A DNA stretch of 44,515 nucleotides from Cyanobacteria bacterium PR.3.49 (GCA_013997645.1 PNKB01000020.1:1-44515), one strand, 5' to 3'. Shown: positions 16,493-26,700, counted from the stretch's first letter. Notes: generated from the sequence alone by a model not told the origin. Numbers and translations: made by a program.

Positions 16493-17540
16493 ATTCAGCC
16501 ACTGCTTGCTGCGCTGTTAGAGCCATTTGAGCAGATGCCGCATCCGGATTTGCTCTGCCTAGAGTTTCATTTCTCAGAACTACAAAATGATCGACCCCGG
16601 ACGGCATCAATACCGCTTCGTTGGTTGGGCCGAAGAGCGCCACCAGGGGCTTGTTCAAGGCAACGGCAAGGTGCATGGGTGCCGAGTCGACGCAAATCAT
16701 CAAATCGCAAATATCGATCAGACCAACCAGCTCTTTCAAATTGCGCGTATGTCCGTACGTGGAAATCACTTTGCTGCCCGGCTTCAGCTTTGCATTGATT
16801 TGCTCAATTGCTTCTTTGTCGTCCGGTCCACCGGCGAGAATTACGTCCACACCAGGTTCTTTCTCCAGCAATTCAGCCAGCTTGCACCAATTTTCAGCCG
16901 ACCAGGTTTTGTTTAAACCCTTGAGAATGGCTAAACGACTGGTTCCTGGGTGGATGAGTATGCGCTTTCTTTGGCGGTTGCGAGCTTTGTTGGCGTCGCC
17001 TGACGCGCTCCAGAGTTTTGCCAGCAGGCTTTCCATGGACTCTTTCTCTGGCAAACCTGCTTTTATGCGTGGTATCGCCGGTAATGCTGCCTTCGCACCC
17101 GGCAATTTTGCTATCAAGTCATGATACATTTGCGCCGCGTACTGGGCGCGGTTGAGCGGCATCGGCTCGGTGAGAAGATAGGGCGCCAATGAATTCGAGT
17201 TATAGCCAATTCTTCTGGGAATGCCCGACAAGAAAAGCAGCCCGGAAACCATCGGTGAGCTGCCGGACGAGACGACCATGTCGTAGCTGTCTTTGCGCAG
17301 AATGGTGATGAGGTCGATCAAATCGGAGCCGTATAATGGTCGTTTTTTTATGTCGAACGTTACTACTTTATCGATCAAGTCGGTGATGACGCCGATTCCG
17401 GCGGAGCGCGGTTCGACAAGCAGTGTGATTTCCGCTTCCGGATAGCTCGCGCGAATGCCTTCCAAGGTTGGCAAAAACAAGACTTCGTCGCCGATCCCGC
17501 CGAAATTAATAGTGAGAATTTTTGCTGGCGTATTCGTCAA
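16350..17540 (-). CDS. Glycosyltransferase family 9 (heptosyltransferase-like)
   Basis: 396 aa. N-terminal ILTINFGGIGDEVLFLPTLEGI is the GT9 signature. The C-terminal domain has LIHPGTSRLAILKGLNKTW, LAGGPDDKEA and ICVDSAPMHLAVALNKPLVALFGPT, the sugar-nucleotide site. It is divergent from the first GT9 in sequence and so not a duplicate. The start is a TTG at 17540 with a poor ribosome site; the frame stays open upstream, so the true start is uncertain. The gene is divergent from the LCP gene (43 bp) and overlaps the HD-GYP gene tail to tail by 143 bp. It belongs to envelope glycan synthesis. Confidence 0.87.
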   Translation of the reverse strand: MTNTPAKILTINFGGIGDEVLFLPTLEGIRASYPEAEITLLVEPRSAGIGVITDLIDKVVTFDIKKRPLYGSDLIDLITILRKDSYDMVVSSGSSPMVSGLLFLSGIPRRIGYNSNSLAPYLLTEPMPLNRAQYAAQMYHDLIAKLPGAKAALPAIPRIKAGLPEKESMESLLAKLWSASGDANKARNRQRKRILIHPGTSRLAILKGLNKTWSAENWCKLAELLEKEPGVDVILAGGPDDKEAIEQINAKLKPGSKVISTYGHTRNLKELVGLIDICDLMICVDSAPMHLAVALNKPLVALFGPTNEAVLMPSGVDHFVVLRNETLGRANPDAASAQMALTAQQAVAESSSLRQASFLYPGAPAVQLPAEIVFQSALDQLKRVEHQDGSPAIRAD

Positions 17541-17583
17541 GTAGGTGTATCTCAGGCATTGTGACTGCTGGACGAATATAATA

Positions 17584-18825
17584 ATGCAGTTGGCATCTCA
17601 GGATTCGGCTTTGCGATCCCCTAATTGGTCTCTCATTATTATCGGCGCGGCTCTGGTCGGGGTTTTAGCCGGATATATCTATACTTTGATCGCCAAACCG
17701 CAGTTGCTCCCACCGGTGCTTCGCATCGGGGCTCTGCGCGAGCCAATGACGGTGCTGGTTTTGGGCGTCGATGTCGTCTACTCCGAGCGCGGCCGCGGAC
17801 GCAATCAAGTCGCTGATAAAGATGCTTTCACCGGACGCTCGGACACCATCATGGTGTGCCGCCTGGACCCTTATCGAAACTCGCTAGGCGTGCTTTCCAT
17901 TCCGCGTGATACACAAGTTCGCATTCCCAGTCATGGAACTCAGAAGATCAACGCCGCCAATGCGATTGGCGGACCATATCTGGCGCAAACCACCGTCAGC
18001 CAGTTTCTGGGCATGCCCATCGATCATTACATCGTGCTCAATGTTCATGGGCTTGTCGATCTCGTCAACGAACTGGGCGGCATTACAATCGATATTCAGA
18101 AGAAAATGCAATATATGGATTGGACCGCCAAGCTCAAGATCGATCTCGAGCCCGGCGTTCATACCCTCACAGGCAACCAGGCTATGGGCTTTGTTCGCTT
18201 TCGTCATGATGCACTGGGCGACATAGGGCGGGTGCAGCGGCAAGAACTCTTCATGCACGCGGTTTTGGATCGGGCGATGAAACCTGAATCATGGGCGAAG
18301 ATCCCTAAATTGATGGAGATTGCCCTCAAGTATGTGAACACTGACATGTCCACGGGCGATCTGATGATGCTCGCTCAGTATGCGCGCGGAGTGCCTAAGT
18401 CGAACCAGTTTATGGCGATGATGCCCGGCAACTTTGCCGGCTCGGGAGACTGGGAAGTCAGCAAGACTGACGTTCGCAAGATGGTTGCGCGTTTGAATGG
18501 CTCAGCCTTCATGGTTGCCGACAAAGACGAAATGCGGATTGCCGTAGAGAACGCCAGCGCCACCAAGGGACTGGGCAACAAGTTGGCGAAAATGTTGCGT
18601 GATAGAGGCTATCGCCATGTCTTCGTAAGAGCCAGTAATGATGAGCGTCCAACCAGCTTGAAGCGGACCCGGATCATTGCTCAAAAGGGCAACCCGGAAG
18701 ATGCAGAAATCGTCAAAGCCGATTTGCGATCGCATGGGGATATCGTCACTGCGTCGGTTGGAGATATAGAGAGCTCCGTAACGATCATGGTCGGAGATGA
18801 TCTGGCTCCAGTATTGGCTGATTGA
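17584..18825 (+). CDS. LytR-CpsA-Psr (LCP) family protein with LytR_C domain
   Basis: 413 aa. One membrane helix (about residues 16-36) is followed by an LCP domain with LVLGVDVVY, RSDTIMVCRLDP, SIPRDTQVRIP and KINAANAIGG. These are the phosphate- and lipid-binding residues of the family. A LytR_C-type domain lies at about 320-410. LCP enzymes move undecaprenyl-linked glycans onto peptidoglycan or other acceptors outside the membrane. The ATG at 17584 was chosen because the membrane helix follows closely; the frame is open to a GTG at 17545. The neighbouring GT9 fits a shared role in surface glycan. Confidence 0.9.
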   Translation: MQLASQDSALRSPNWSLIIIGAALVGVLAGYIYTLIAKPQLLPPVLRIGALREPMTVLVLGVDVVYSERGRGRNQVADKDAFTGRSDTIMVCRLDPYRNSLGVLSIPRDTQVRIPSHGTQKINAANAIGGPYLAQTTVSQFLGMPIDHYIVLNVHGLVDLVNELGGITIDIQKKMQYMDWTAKLKIDLEPGVHTLTGNQAMGFVRFRHDALGDIGRVQRQELFMHAVLDRAMKPESWAKIPKLMEIALKYVNTDMSTGDLMMLAQYARGVPKSNQFMAMMPGNFAGSGDWEVSKTDVRKMVARLNGSAFMVADKDEMRIAVENASATKGLGNKLAKMLRDRGYRHVFVRASNDERPTSLKRTRIIAQKGNPEDAEIVKADLRSHGDIVTASVGDIESSVTIMVGDDLAPVLAD

Positions 18826-18980
18826 GTTGTCGTTGCATTTTGTGAAAACCTTTATGTAGACTCATTCTTCCACGTGTATTTGATGTCTATTTTGAACTTT
18901 CGCTCGAACCATCCGTGGTGACGCGAAATGTTAGCTGCGTGTTAGATCTGCGAAGATATCGATGTTGACTACGTTGTAGA

Positions 18981-18999
18981 TGTGAAGCGCCTCTTCACA
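18981..18999 (+). terminator. Weak terminator-like hairpin after the LCP gene
   Basis: TGTGAAG/CTTCACA stem, five-base loop, then ATTTT. It lies 155 bp after the LCP stop, so the assignment is tentative. Confidence 0.4.
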
Positions 19000-19012
19000 A
19001 TTTTCCACCACA

Positions 19013-19041
19013 TTGCAATCGTAAAAGTTTTTCCTTACAAA
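19013..19041 (+). promoter_or_regulatory. Possible promoter of the 76-aa gene
   Basis: TTGCAA and TACAAA separated by 17 bp, about 235 bp before the start codon at 19276. Prediction by eye only. Confidence 0.35.
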
Positions 19042-19275
19042 AATGGCATCTACTTAATATTGCGAATGCGGAAATCCCCACTGCCACAGCCTTTGCGGTT
19101 TTGCAGTTACGGCAATTGTTCAGAGAATATTATGATTCCTCTTGAAATACTCCCACCAACGTACGATGACGTGGTGTACAGTATTGGAGACGGCACTTGT
19201 TCGTGTGCCGCGCCCCTCCCAATTTTTCTTCCTCAGACAACTACGTTTCGGGCGAACTAGAAAGGCAGGCATCAC

Positions 19276-19506
19276 ATGATTCATTACGTATATGCAACTC
19301 GCGGAGGGTATCTCTATCAGGTGGGTCGTCATAATCACAAGCCTGCTGTAGAGAATGCCGGAGAATTCGTTCTTTCCGTTCCCGAAAAAACCTCACAAGC
19401 TCAAATCGACACTCTTGCTCACCGTCAATTTATGGATCATCTCCGTAGACCCAGAAGAGTAGAGCACGCAAGACACGGCCACGAAGTAGCCGCCCTCAAG
19501 AAATAA
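19276..19506 (+). CDS. 76-aa orphan protein, His/Arg-rich
   Basis: I do not recognise the family. The ATG at 19276 has AAAGGCAGG upstream, and a strong terminator lies 31 bp after the stop, so this is very likely a real single-gene transcript. The first 45 residues look like small beta strands (YVYATRGGYLYQVGRH, EFVLSVPEK). The C-terminal third is helical and basic (QFMDHLRRPRRVEHARHGHE). No membrane helix, signal peptide or cysteine is present. Confidence 0.72.
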   Translation: MIHYVYATRGGYLYQVGRHNHKPAVENAGEFVLSVPEKTSQAQIDTLAHRQFMDHLRRPRRVEHARHGHEVAALKK

Positions 19507-19537
19507 CTAGTCTGCCTGACTAAAACCAATACTGAAC

Positions 19538-19567
19538 CGCCCGCCCTGACCGCAGAGCGGGCGTTTT
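19538..19567 (+). terminator. Strong terminator after the 76-aa gene
   Basis: CGCCCGC (19538-19544) pairs with GCGGGCG (19557-19563), followed by TTTTCTTT. Confidence 0.88.
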
Positions 19568-19815
19568 CTTTGTGCCTGATCGAAACAAGTAGTCCATCAC
19601 AAGCGTGCCACCACCGGCGATGCATTGTCGTTGGCGACATTTTCAGCATCTCCTTGCAGCCATTGGTTACCCGATAGTGATTTTCGCCGATCCTGAAAAT
19701 TCACCCTTATACGTGATGCGTGAATTAAAGCCCTGATGTCAAGATTAATACAGGTAGCCATGATTCCCCACATGCCAGACTGCCGCCCGCATTGGGCGCT
19801 GTTTTCGCCTGCCCC

Positions 19816-19845
19816 TTAAACAATACTCACAAGATTGGGTAATAT
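19816..19845 (+). promoter_or_regulatory. Possible pilin promoter
   Basis: TTAAAC and TAATAT with an 18-bp spacer, about 139 bp before the pilin start. Both boxes deviate from consensus, so this is tentative. Confidence 0.3.
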
Positions 19846-19941
19846 GTAGGTATGGGATTTGGATATATGCCCGCTGGGCCTATCCGCCGGGGACTGTGGA
19901 TATCATTGTCTGAAAGCGTACACGCTTGAGGACGGACGACT

Positions 19942-19969
19942 GGAAAGCATCCAATAGGAAAGCATCCAA
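19942..19969 (+). repeat. 13-bp direct repeat in the pilin leader
   Basis: GGAAAGCATCCAA occurs twice with a 15-bp period, ending 14 bp before the pilin ATG. Together with the ribosome site it places several GGA triplets in the leader RNA. Confidence 0.7.
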
Positions 19970-19983
19970 AGGAAGGGAAGGAA

Positions 19984-20511
19984 ATGCGTTCAAAACATAG
20001 AAATCGGGCATCCGGATTTACGCTTATCGAGTTGCTCGTTGTCGTCATTATCATCGGTATCCTCGCCGCCATCGCCCTCCCCAACTTTATTGGCGCCCAA
20101 GACAAGGCGCGCGAAGCTTCTGTGAAATCAAACATGCGCACAGCTCAAATCGCCGCCGAATCATTCGCGACCGACTCGGCAGGAACGTATCCCGCCAGCG
20201 AAAGCGACAATGGATACAAGAGCTATTTCCCAGGTGGCAGCAGTGATCCGACCGGCACTACAAGCGGTAATATGCCTGTAAATCCTTTCAAGGGATCGCC
20301 TGATCCGCTCGTTCAGGCACCCATCTCCTCAACCATTGCGGCTGCCAGGACATCCGGCGGCAGTTTGGGTGCTCCAGGAGCAGTTGGGTACAAGGCAGTT
20401 CCTGATGCTCAAGGTAACAACACCTCTTACGGAGTAATGGGCGGAAACAAGACCGGCAACGCGCTTTCCGGCACAACTGCAGGAACGTTCTTGGTGCTGT
20501 CGAATCAGTAG
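19984..20511 (+). CDS. Type IV pilin / type II secretion pseudopilin
   Basis: 175 aa. It begins with a short basic leader ending in Gly11, then FTLIELLVVVIIIGILAAIA. This is the prepilin peptidase site and hydrophobic assembly helix, and Glu16 is Glu5 of the mature protein. The body is Gly/Ser/Thr-rich with no clear disulfide pair, resembling small pilins or GspG/GspH-like subunits. The ATG at 19984 has a strong GGAAGG site. A TPR-like membrane protein follows 46 bp later. No other pilus gene is in the window, so which machine it serves is open. Confidence 0.9.
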   Translation: MRSKHRNRASGFTLIELLVVVIIIGILAAIALPNFIGAQDKAREASVKSNMRTAQIAAESFATDSAGTYPASESDNGYKSYFPGGSSDPTGTTSGNMPVNPFKGSPDPLVQAPISSTIAAARTSGGSLGAPGAVGYKAVPDAQGNNTSYGVMGGNKTGNALSGTTAGTFLVLSNQ

Positions 20512-20557
20512 GTTTGACTGGCCTTAGTGCAGCACCGGGGAGAAAGGCTCCTCAACA

Positions 20558-21310
20558 ATGACTTCCAATAACGGCTGGCAAATTAGAGCGCTGCTCGTAT
20601 CGCTCACTTTTGCGGCCGTTATTCTGTCTCATATCGGTCTTGTCGCCTTGTTGCAGGAGACCCGCTTCCTTGTGCCTTCCGCTTCTGAGCCGATTTTGTT
20701 GAAGCCAGACGTAGTGAAGTTGTTCTGTTTGGGACATGAGCAACTTGCTGCCGACCTTTACTGGCTCAAATTCGTTCAGTATATTGGCGACTCTCGCGCC
20801 CGCAGAACGGACAAACACAACCATGCGTATGATTATCTAAATATTGTTACTACTCTCGATCCTCACTTCACGCAACCTTACTGGTTTGCTGCGTTTGTAG
20901 TCGGTGCCGAGATGGAACGTCCGGACCTGGCAAAAGCGCTGATTGAGCGGGGCATACAAGCCAATCAAAGCAATTGGTATTTGCCTTATATTGCGGGCAT
21001 TAACCAATATTTGTTTGCACACAATGAAACAGAAGCCGCTAGATATTACCGGCTTGCTGCAAAGTTTCCTGATGCGCCCAAATGGCTGGGGCGGCAGGCG
21101 GAGATTTTAGAAGCGAAAATACCGTCGCTCGTGAAGGAAGTAAACACTTGGGATACGATCTATAGAAACAGCAATGATCATCTTGTTAAAGAGCGGGCGA
21201 AGGAGCGTTTGGCTGCCACATGGATGCGTGTCTTCAAGCTGTCTCCGAGCGAGGAAATTCGCAAACGTGCTCGAAAGGCGCTTACCGAGTTAGGCATTGA
21301 GGTCAGGTAG
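20558..21310 (+). CDS. Membrane-anchored TPR-like protein
   Basis: 250 aa with one N-terminal membrane helix (about 10-32). The helical body has aromatic-rich segments (LAADLYWLKFVQYIGD, LDPHFTQPYWFAAF) and the A..A..RG spacing of TPR-like repeats at about 90-175. The C-terminal stretch is basic and helical. It follows the pilin on the same strand after 46 bp, so a pilus or secretion accessory role is plausible but unproven. Confidence 0.7.
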   Translation: MTSNNGWQIRALLVSLTFAAVILSHIGLVALLQETRFLVPSASEPILLKPDVVKLFCLGHEQLAADLYWLKFVQYIGDSRARRTDKHNHAYDYLNIVTTLDPHFTQPYWFAAFVVGAEMERPDLAKALIERGIQANQSNWYLPYIAGINQYLFAHNETEAARYYRLAAKFPDAPKWLGRQAEILEAKIPSLVKEVNTWDTIYRNSNDHLVKERAKERLAATWMRVFKLSPSEEIRKRARKALTELGIEVR

Positions 21311-21396
21311 TTGATCCATTTCTGGAAGTTCGTCAGGATCAAGTCGTTTGCCAGTCTGGGTGATAAGATCAGGCTGTATCTATCTGGGAGACGGCC

Positions 21397-22272
21397 GTGA
21401 AATTCGGGGATTTTGAGCTTTCAATCGTCAGAGAATGCACGTTCAAATTGGACGGCGGCGCGATGTTCGGCGTGGTGCCGAAAACACTGTGGAATAGACT
21501 GTCTCCCGCCGACGAGCAAAATCGTGTCGAGATGCATTGCAATCTCCTTTTGATTGAAACACCGAATGGCAAAGTGTTAGTTGAAACAGGCATGGGCGAT
21601 CGTTGGACCGCCAAAGAAGCGGAAAGATACGGTTTGAATTCTCTTGTGAAACCAGCGCAGATGCTGGAATCACTGGGTATTTCCAATGAAGAGATTGACT
21701 ATGTGATCATCTCGCATTTGCATTTCGATCATGCCGGTGGTGGCACGATTTTGAAAGATGGAAAGTTGGTTCCGACTTTTCCAAACGCGAAATATATCGT
21801 GCAGAAAGGCGAATGGGAATTCGCATATAAAGCCAATGCGCGAGCCAAAGCAAGTTATCGCCCTGAAGATTTTGAGCCGTGGAAAGAGCATGGTGTTTTG
21901 CAATTAGTTGATGGAAATCACGAAGTTGTTCCGGGTGTTCATGTTTGCGTAACTGGCGGGCACACCAGTCACCATCAAGTTGTGTATTTCGAATCCGGCT
22001 CAGAGAAAGGTGTTTACTTCGCCGACATAATGCCAACCAAGAGTCATGTCTCACCACCCTGGGTAATGGGATACGATCACTATCCACTGGCAAGTTGCGA
22101 TATCAAACACGAGTGGCTAACAAAAGCTGCGGCTGAGAATTGGCTCGTTGTCTTCGATCACGAGTTGGGAACACCGTGGGGAAGAGTCAAACTTGTGGAC
22201 GGAAAGAAGTTCGAGTTTGAAGCTTTGCCGGCTGAAACCATCCAGCCGAAAAAGAGTACAGTTGTAGCCTAA
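21397..22272 (+). CDS. Metallo-beta-lactamase-fold hydrolase
   Basis: 291 aa. The metal-binding motif HLHFDHAGG is at 107-115; further ligands are the His of GGHTSHH near 190, the Asp in YFADIMP and the His in FDHELG. The N-terminal layout (beta strands, CNLLLIET, LVETGMGDRW) fits the quorum-quenching lactonase-like subgroup. Substrate cannot be deduced; general lactonase, arylsulfatase-like or thioesterase activity are alternatives. The start is a GTG at 21397 with GGGAG upstream. It appears monocistronic. Confidence 0.85.
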   Translation: MKFGDFELSIVRECTFKLDGGAMFGVVPKTLWNRLSPADEQNRVEMHCNLLLIETPNGKVLVETGMGDRWTAKEAERYGLNSLVKPAQMLESLGISNEEIDYVIISHLHFDHAGGGTILKDGKLVPTFPNAKYIVQKGEWEFAYKANARAKASYRPEDFEPWKEHGVLQLVDGNHEVVPGVHVCVTGGHTSHHQVVYFESGSEKGVYFADIMPTKSHVSPPWVMGYDHYPLASCDIKHEWLTKAAAENWLVVFDHELGTPWGRVKLVDGKKFEFEALPAETIQPKKSTVVA

Positions 22273-22284
22273 GCACAAAAGCGT

Positions 22285-23379
22285 TTATTTCTTCCCGGCT
22301 AAATACTTATTGTGCAGTTGCCCGCACGCTGCGTCGATATCTGTGCCGCGTTCCAGCCGCACTGTAACTGTTTTCCCCGAGCGCCCTGCCAGGTTCTTGA
22401 ACCGCATTTGAGACTCGCGAGAAGGTCTGTCATACAGCGCTTCTCCCATCGGATTCAATGTGGGATTGAAGGGAATCAAATTGATATTGCAATGCAAATC
22501 TTTCACAAGTTCGGCAAGGTGAATTGCTTGCTCCGGATGATCGGTTACATCTTTCAAAAGCACGTACTCAATCGTCACTCGGCGGTTTGTCTTCTCCACG
22601 TAATCGTGCATGGCTGCCATTACTTCGTGGATCGGATACTTTGTCGTTATGGGAACAATCTCTTCACGTGTCTCCGTATCTGGTGCATGCAGAGACAGCG
22701 CCAGTGTGATCGGCAAGTCCGCTTTTGCTAATTCTTTGATACCAGGGACGATACCGGAAGTGGAAACTGTTATGTGTCGCGCTCCGATGCCGACTGTGTT
22801 GATAAGCCGTTTTACAGAATCGATTACGGCATCCGTATTGAGCAGCGGTTCGCCCTGCCCCATATAAACGACATTGCCGACGCGCTTGCCCGACTCGCGT
22901 TGAATGCACATAATCTGGTCGATGATTTCCTGCGCAGTCAAGTTTCTCTTGAATCCCAGATACCCTGTCGCGCAAAAGGTACAACCAACAGCGCAGCCGA
23001 CCTGGCTGGAAACACATGCGGTCAGAGACGGTCGATCTTGAAATGCCATTAAGACCGATTCGACCATCTTTCCGTCAGGCAATTGAAAGAGATATTTGCG
23101 AGTGTCGTCCCCGCTGACTTGTAAATGGGCAAGGTTGAGCAAGCCGACTTCAGCGGACTCTGAGAGCTTTTTTCTCAGGTCAGCGGATAGATCTGTCATC
23201 TCATCGAAGCTGCTCACCCATTTGCTGTAAATCCAGCTGTGGATTTGCTTTGCGCGGAATTTCGGCAGCCCCAGCTTTTTTACGAAGTCTTCCAGCTCGT
23301 CAAGCGTTAGCCCCGAAAGCGCGGGCGGGCGCCCGTACTTGGTCAATTCGACTTCGACTGGTGTGGATTGTTCGCTCAC
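22285..23379 (-). CDS. rlmN: Dual-specificity 23S rRNA/tRNA methyltransferase, radical SAM
   Basis: 364 aa from the GTG at 23379. RlmN methylates C2 of A2503 in 23S rRNA and A37 of some tRNAs. The radical SAM cluster motif is GCAVGCTFCATG (CxxxCxxC). The Cys in DAACGQL near the C-terminus is the catalytic partner that resolves the methyl-Cys intermediate. VVYMGQGEPL and LALSLHAP are family motifs. The frame is open back to 23490, but that stretch is not RlmN-like. Convergent with the MBL gene (12 bp gap). Confidence 0.94.
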   Translation of the reverse strand: MSEQSTPVEVELTKYGRPPALSGLTLDELEDFVKKLGLPKFRAKQIHSWIYSKWVSSFDEMTDLSADLRKKLSESAEVGLLNLAHLQVSGDDTRKYLFQLPDGKMVESVLMAFQDRPSLTACVSSQVGCAVGCTFCATGYLGFKRNLTAQEIIDQIMCIQRESGKRVGNVVYMGQGEPLLNTDAVIDSVKRLINTVGIGARHITVSTSGIVPGIKELAKADLPITLALSLHAPDTETREEIVPITTKYPIHEVMAAMHDYVEKTNRRVTIEYVLLKDVTDHPEQAIHLAELVKDLHCNINLIPFNPTLNPMGEALYDRPSRESQMRFKNLAGRSGKTVTVRLERGTDIDAACGQLHNKYLAGKK

Positions 23380-23725
23380 TGTTAGTTGTGTTTTAGCCTG
23401 AAACTTACGCCCCTGGGCGACGTCAACATAATAACAGTGCGCTTGGCATCTGTGGCTATTTGGCGCCTTTTGGAAACGGAATGTGTCCAAAGCTTAGAGG
23501 CAAGCGTTCTTCTCTGAAGTCAATGCTTAGGAGAAGGTTCAAGCTTCTGGATGTCATAAGGGCCGATGATACAATCAGAAACTAATAACATAGGTCCGGA
23601 TGCCCACAGGTCGGGCTTAGCGGGTTTTCCGCTCTAGCGATGGGATGCAATATTAATCGCTCGAAACCGGCTCCACCTGTTCATTGAGTAAGATCGTTTA
23701 GTAAATCGTCGGGAGTGAATATCGA
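23380..23725. other. Divergent intergenic region, rlmN / secA
   Basis: 346 bp, no gene. It contains a good extended -10 reading toward secA (23567-23575). No other structure seen. Confidence 0.5.
23567..23575 (+). promoter_or_regulatory. Extended -10 of the secA operon
   Basis: TGATACAAT fits the TGnTAnAAT extended -10 form. A -35 (TTCTGG at 23545) is weak and 19 bp away. The site is about 150 bp before the secA start. Confidence 0.45.
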
Positions 23726-26700
23726 ATGTCGGAATCCTGGGAAGAGCGTACGCGAACCTGGCTGAAAGGACTTTTTGGGGACTCGAATGATAAGCGCGTC
23801 AAAGCGCTGCAGCAGTACGTCGACAAGACTAATGCCCTCGAGCCTGAGATGAAAAATCTCACCGATGAGCAATTGAGAGGGAAGACTGCTGAGTTTCGCA
23901 GCAGGATAGAAGAAGCTTTGAAGAATGTGCCGGACGTGAAGCTCATCCCCGACGATGCGCCGAAGATGCCGGGACAGTTCCGCACGCAAAAAGACAAAGT
24001 GCTCGATGAAGTGCTCGAGAAGATGTTGCCGGAAGCATTCGCAGTTTGCCGCGAAACCGGACGACGCGTTCTGAACATGCGTCACTTCGACGTGCAGCTT
24101 ATGGGTGGTGCAGCACTCCACTTCAACAAAATTTCAGAGATGCGCACTGGTGAAGGTAAGACCCTAGTCGCCACGTTGCCTGTCTATCTCAACGCTCTGA
24201 CCGGTCGCGGCGTTCATGTCGTCACGGTCAACGACTACCTCGCTCGCCGTGACGCTGAGTGGATGGGACAGATTTACAAATTTCTCGGCTTGAGCGTTGG
24301 TTTGATTTACTCGCACCAGCCGGACGATGAGAAGTACGCCGCCTATCGTTGCGACATCAGCTATGGCACCAACCATGAATTCGGATTCGACTACTTGCGC
24401 GACAACATGCGCAAGTCGATTGATCAGCTCGTGCAGCGTCCATATTATTTCGCGGTAGTTGACGAAGTCGACAATATTTTGATTGACGAAGCGCGTACAC
24501 CGCTGATTATTTCCGGCTTTCCGACCGAGTCGTTCCAGGACGTCTACCTCGCCTGCGCAAAAGTTTCGCCCATGCTGGAGCGCGGTCAAGACAAAGAAGA
24601 CGAAGATTGCGACTACTGGGTTGACGAAAAGGGTCACAACATTCTGCTTACCGAGCGCGGTCAAGATCGTGCCGAGCAGATGCTGGGCGTGACGGACCTT
24701 TTCGACATGCACTTCAATTATCACCATCACATCGTGCAGGCGTTGAAAGCAAAAGAGCTCTACAAGCTCGACGTCAATTACGTCATCAAGCCAAATGAAG
24801 AAGGCAAGATGGAAGCAGTTATCGTCGACGAGTTCACCGGCCGTATGATGCAGGGGCGCCGCTGGAGCGACGGTCTTCACCAGGCTGTCGAAGCGAAAGA
24901 AGGCATTCCGATTCAGGAAGAAACTCTTACATACGCGTCGATCACATATCAGAATCTCTTCCGTCTTTATCCGAAACTGTCCGGCATGACCGGTACGGCG
25001 ATGACTGAAGCGGCTGAGTTTCAGAAGATCTACAACCTTGATGTTGTTGCCATTCCTACCAACAAGACTGCAGTCAGAGGCGACCAACCCGACGTTATAT
25101 ATAAGACGGAATTGCAGAAATACATTTCCGTCGTCGAAGAAATCGTCGAATGCCATGAAGAAGGGCGCCCGGTCCTGGTAGGAACGACCAGTATCGAGAA
25201 GTCCGAACTTGTCGATGCGCTCTTGAGCAAGCCGCAAACCATGGGCGAAGTGCTTCTGAAGAAAATTCAGAAAGTCATGGACAGCATCAAGAAGCACAAT
25301 CTGCAGAGCGATAACATCGAATCATTGAAGAAGCTTTTTGAAAGACCGGCGTTGATCGATCCGGTAAAAATGGAAGAGCTTTGCAAAAAACTCGAAAGTG
25401 ATTACCCGAAAAAGCAGGAAGAATTCCTCGAGCGCGTCTACTCGGCATTGCGCACAGCGCGTGTAGTTTCAGCCGTGAGAAAGGGCATTCCGCACCACGT
25501 GCTCAATGCCAAGCATCACGAAAAAGAAGCGATGATCGTAGCGCAGGCTGGCCGCAAAGGCGCAGTCACGATCGCGACTAACATGGCGGGACGCGGAACC
25601 GACATTTTGCTCGGCGGCAACCCCGAGTTTCAAGCGAAAGAGAAAGTTCAAAAAGACAATCCGAATCTCAGCGAAGAAGAATTCGAAGCGCGCGTCAAAG
25701 AGCTCAAGGAAAAGCTCAAGGTCGAAACAGACAAAGAGCATGACGAAGTCATTGCTATGGGCGGGCTGCATATCATAGGTACAGAACGCCACGAAGCGCG
25801 CCGCATCGACAACCAATTGAGAGGTCGCGCCGGTCGTCAGGGCGACCCCGGCTCGACACGCTTCTTCCTCTCGCTGGAAGATCAATTAATGCGTATCTTT
25901 GGCGGCGACAAGATTGCTCGCTTGATGGAATTGATCCGCGCCGATGAAGAGATGCCCATTGAATCAGGCATGGTGTCTAAGTCTATCGAAAATGCGCAGA
26001 AGAAAGTCGAAGCGCACCACTTCGATATGCGTAAGCACGTTCTGCAATACGATGACGTTCTCAATACTCAGCGCGAAGTGATTTATCGTGAAAGGCGCCG
26101 GTTGCTCGAGCGTGCCGACCTGCGTCAGCAAGTGACGGATATGCTGCAAGAGCACCTGGATATGCTGCTGGAAAGCTATATCGATCCGGATACTCCGCCC
26201 GAATTCTGGGAGGAAGAAGGACTGCCGCAAGTCGTCGCTCTTTTGAAAAATGACATTCCGTTGCTGGAAGAACTGAAAGTTGAAGAACTGCACGGACTCT
26301 CATACGAATCGCTCAGAGAGGAGCTGACCAAGCAGGTCAGAATGGCTTACGAAGTGCGTGAACAGCACATCGGTATTGAACATATGCGCGAGATGGAAAG
26401 GCAAATTCTGCTGAACACCATCGACGGTAAGTGGGTCGATTATCTGCACAATATCGATCTGTTGCGCGAAGGCATTCACTTGCGCGGCTACGGTCAACGC
26501 GATCCCTTGCAAGAATATAAGCGTGAAGCTTTCGATATGTTCAATCGTTTGCTCAAGTCCATCAAGGAAGAGTCGATTCAACTGATCTTCAGAGCACAGC
26601 CTGTAATCATGGATATGGATGATCTCGAAGGAATGATTCTCAGCGAATTGAAGAATCTCGGACAGGAGGGCGACGAGTTGCCGGATCTCGACCAGCAGCA

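Larger units (their letters stand above)
18826..19275. other. 450-bp intergenic region
   Basis: No convincing gene; the frame at 18982-19260 (+) lacks a start site and motif. It contains a 7-bp hairpin at 18981-18999 followed by TTTT, and a possible promoter at 19013-19041. Confidence 0.5.
19568..19983. other. Pilin upstream region
   Basis: About 415 bp without a gene. It contains a 7-bp inverted repeat (AATTCAC at 19698, GTGAATT at 19720), a possible promoter (TTAAAC 19816-19821, TAATAT 19840-19845, 18-bp spacer), a small hairpin AAGCG/CGCTT at 19914-19927 and a 13-bp direct repeat at 19942-19969. Confidence 0.5.

Noticed and set aside
18982-19260. 92-aa plus-strand ORF before the 76-aa gene
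   Set aside because: Its first codons lie in a terminator-like hairpin, there is no ribosome site, and the composition is not protein-like.
24164-25297. 377-aa ORF antisense to secA
   Set aside because: It is the complement of a highly conserved SecA region and shows no family motif of its own.
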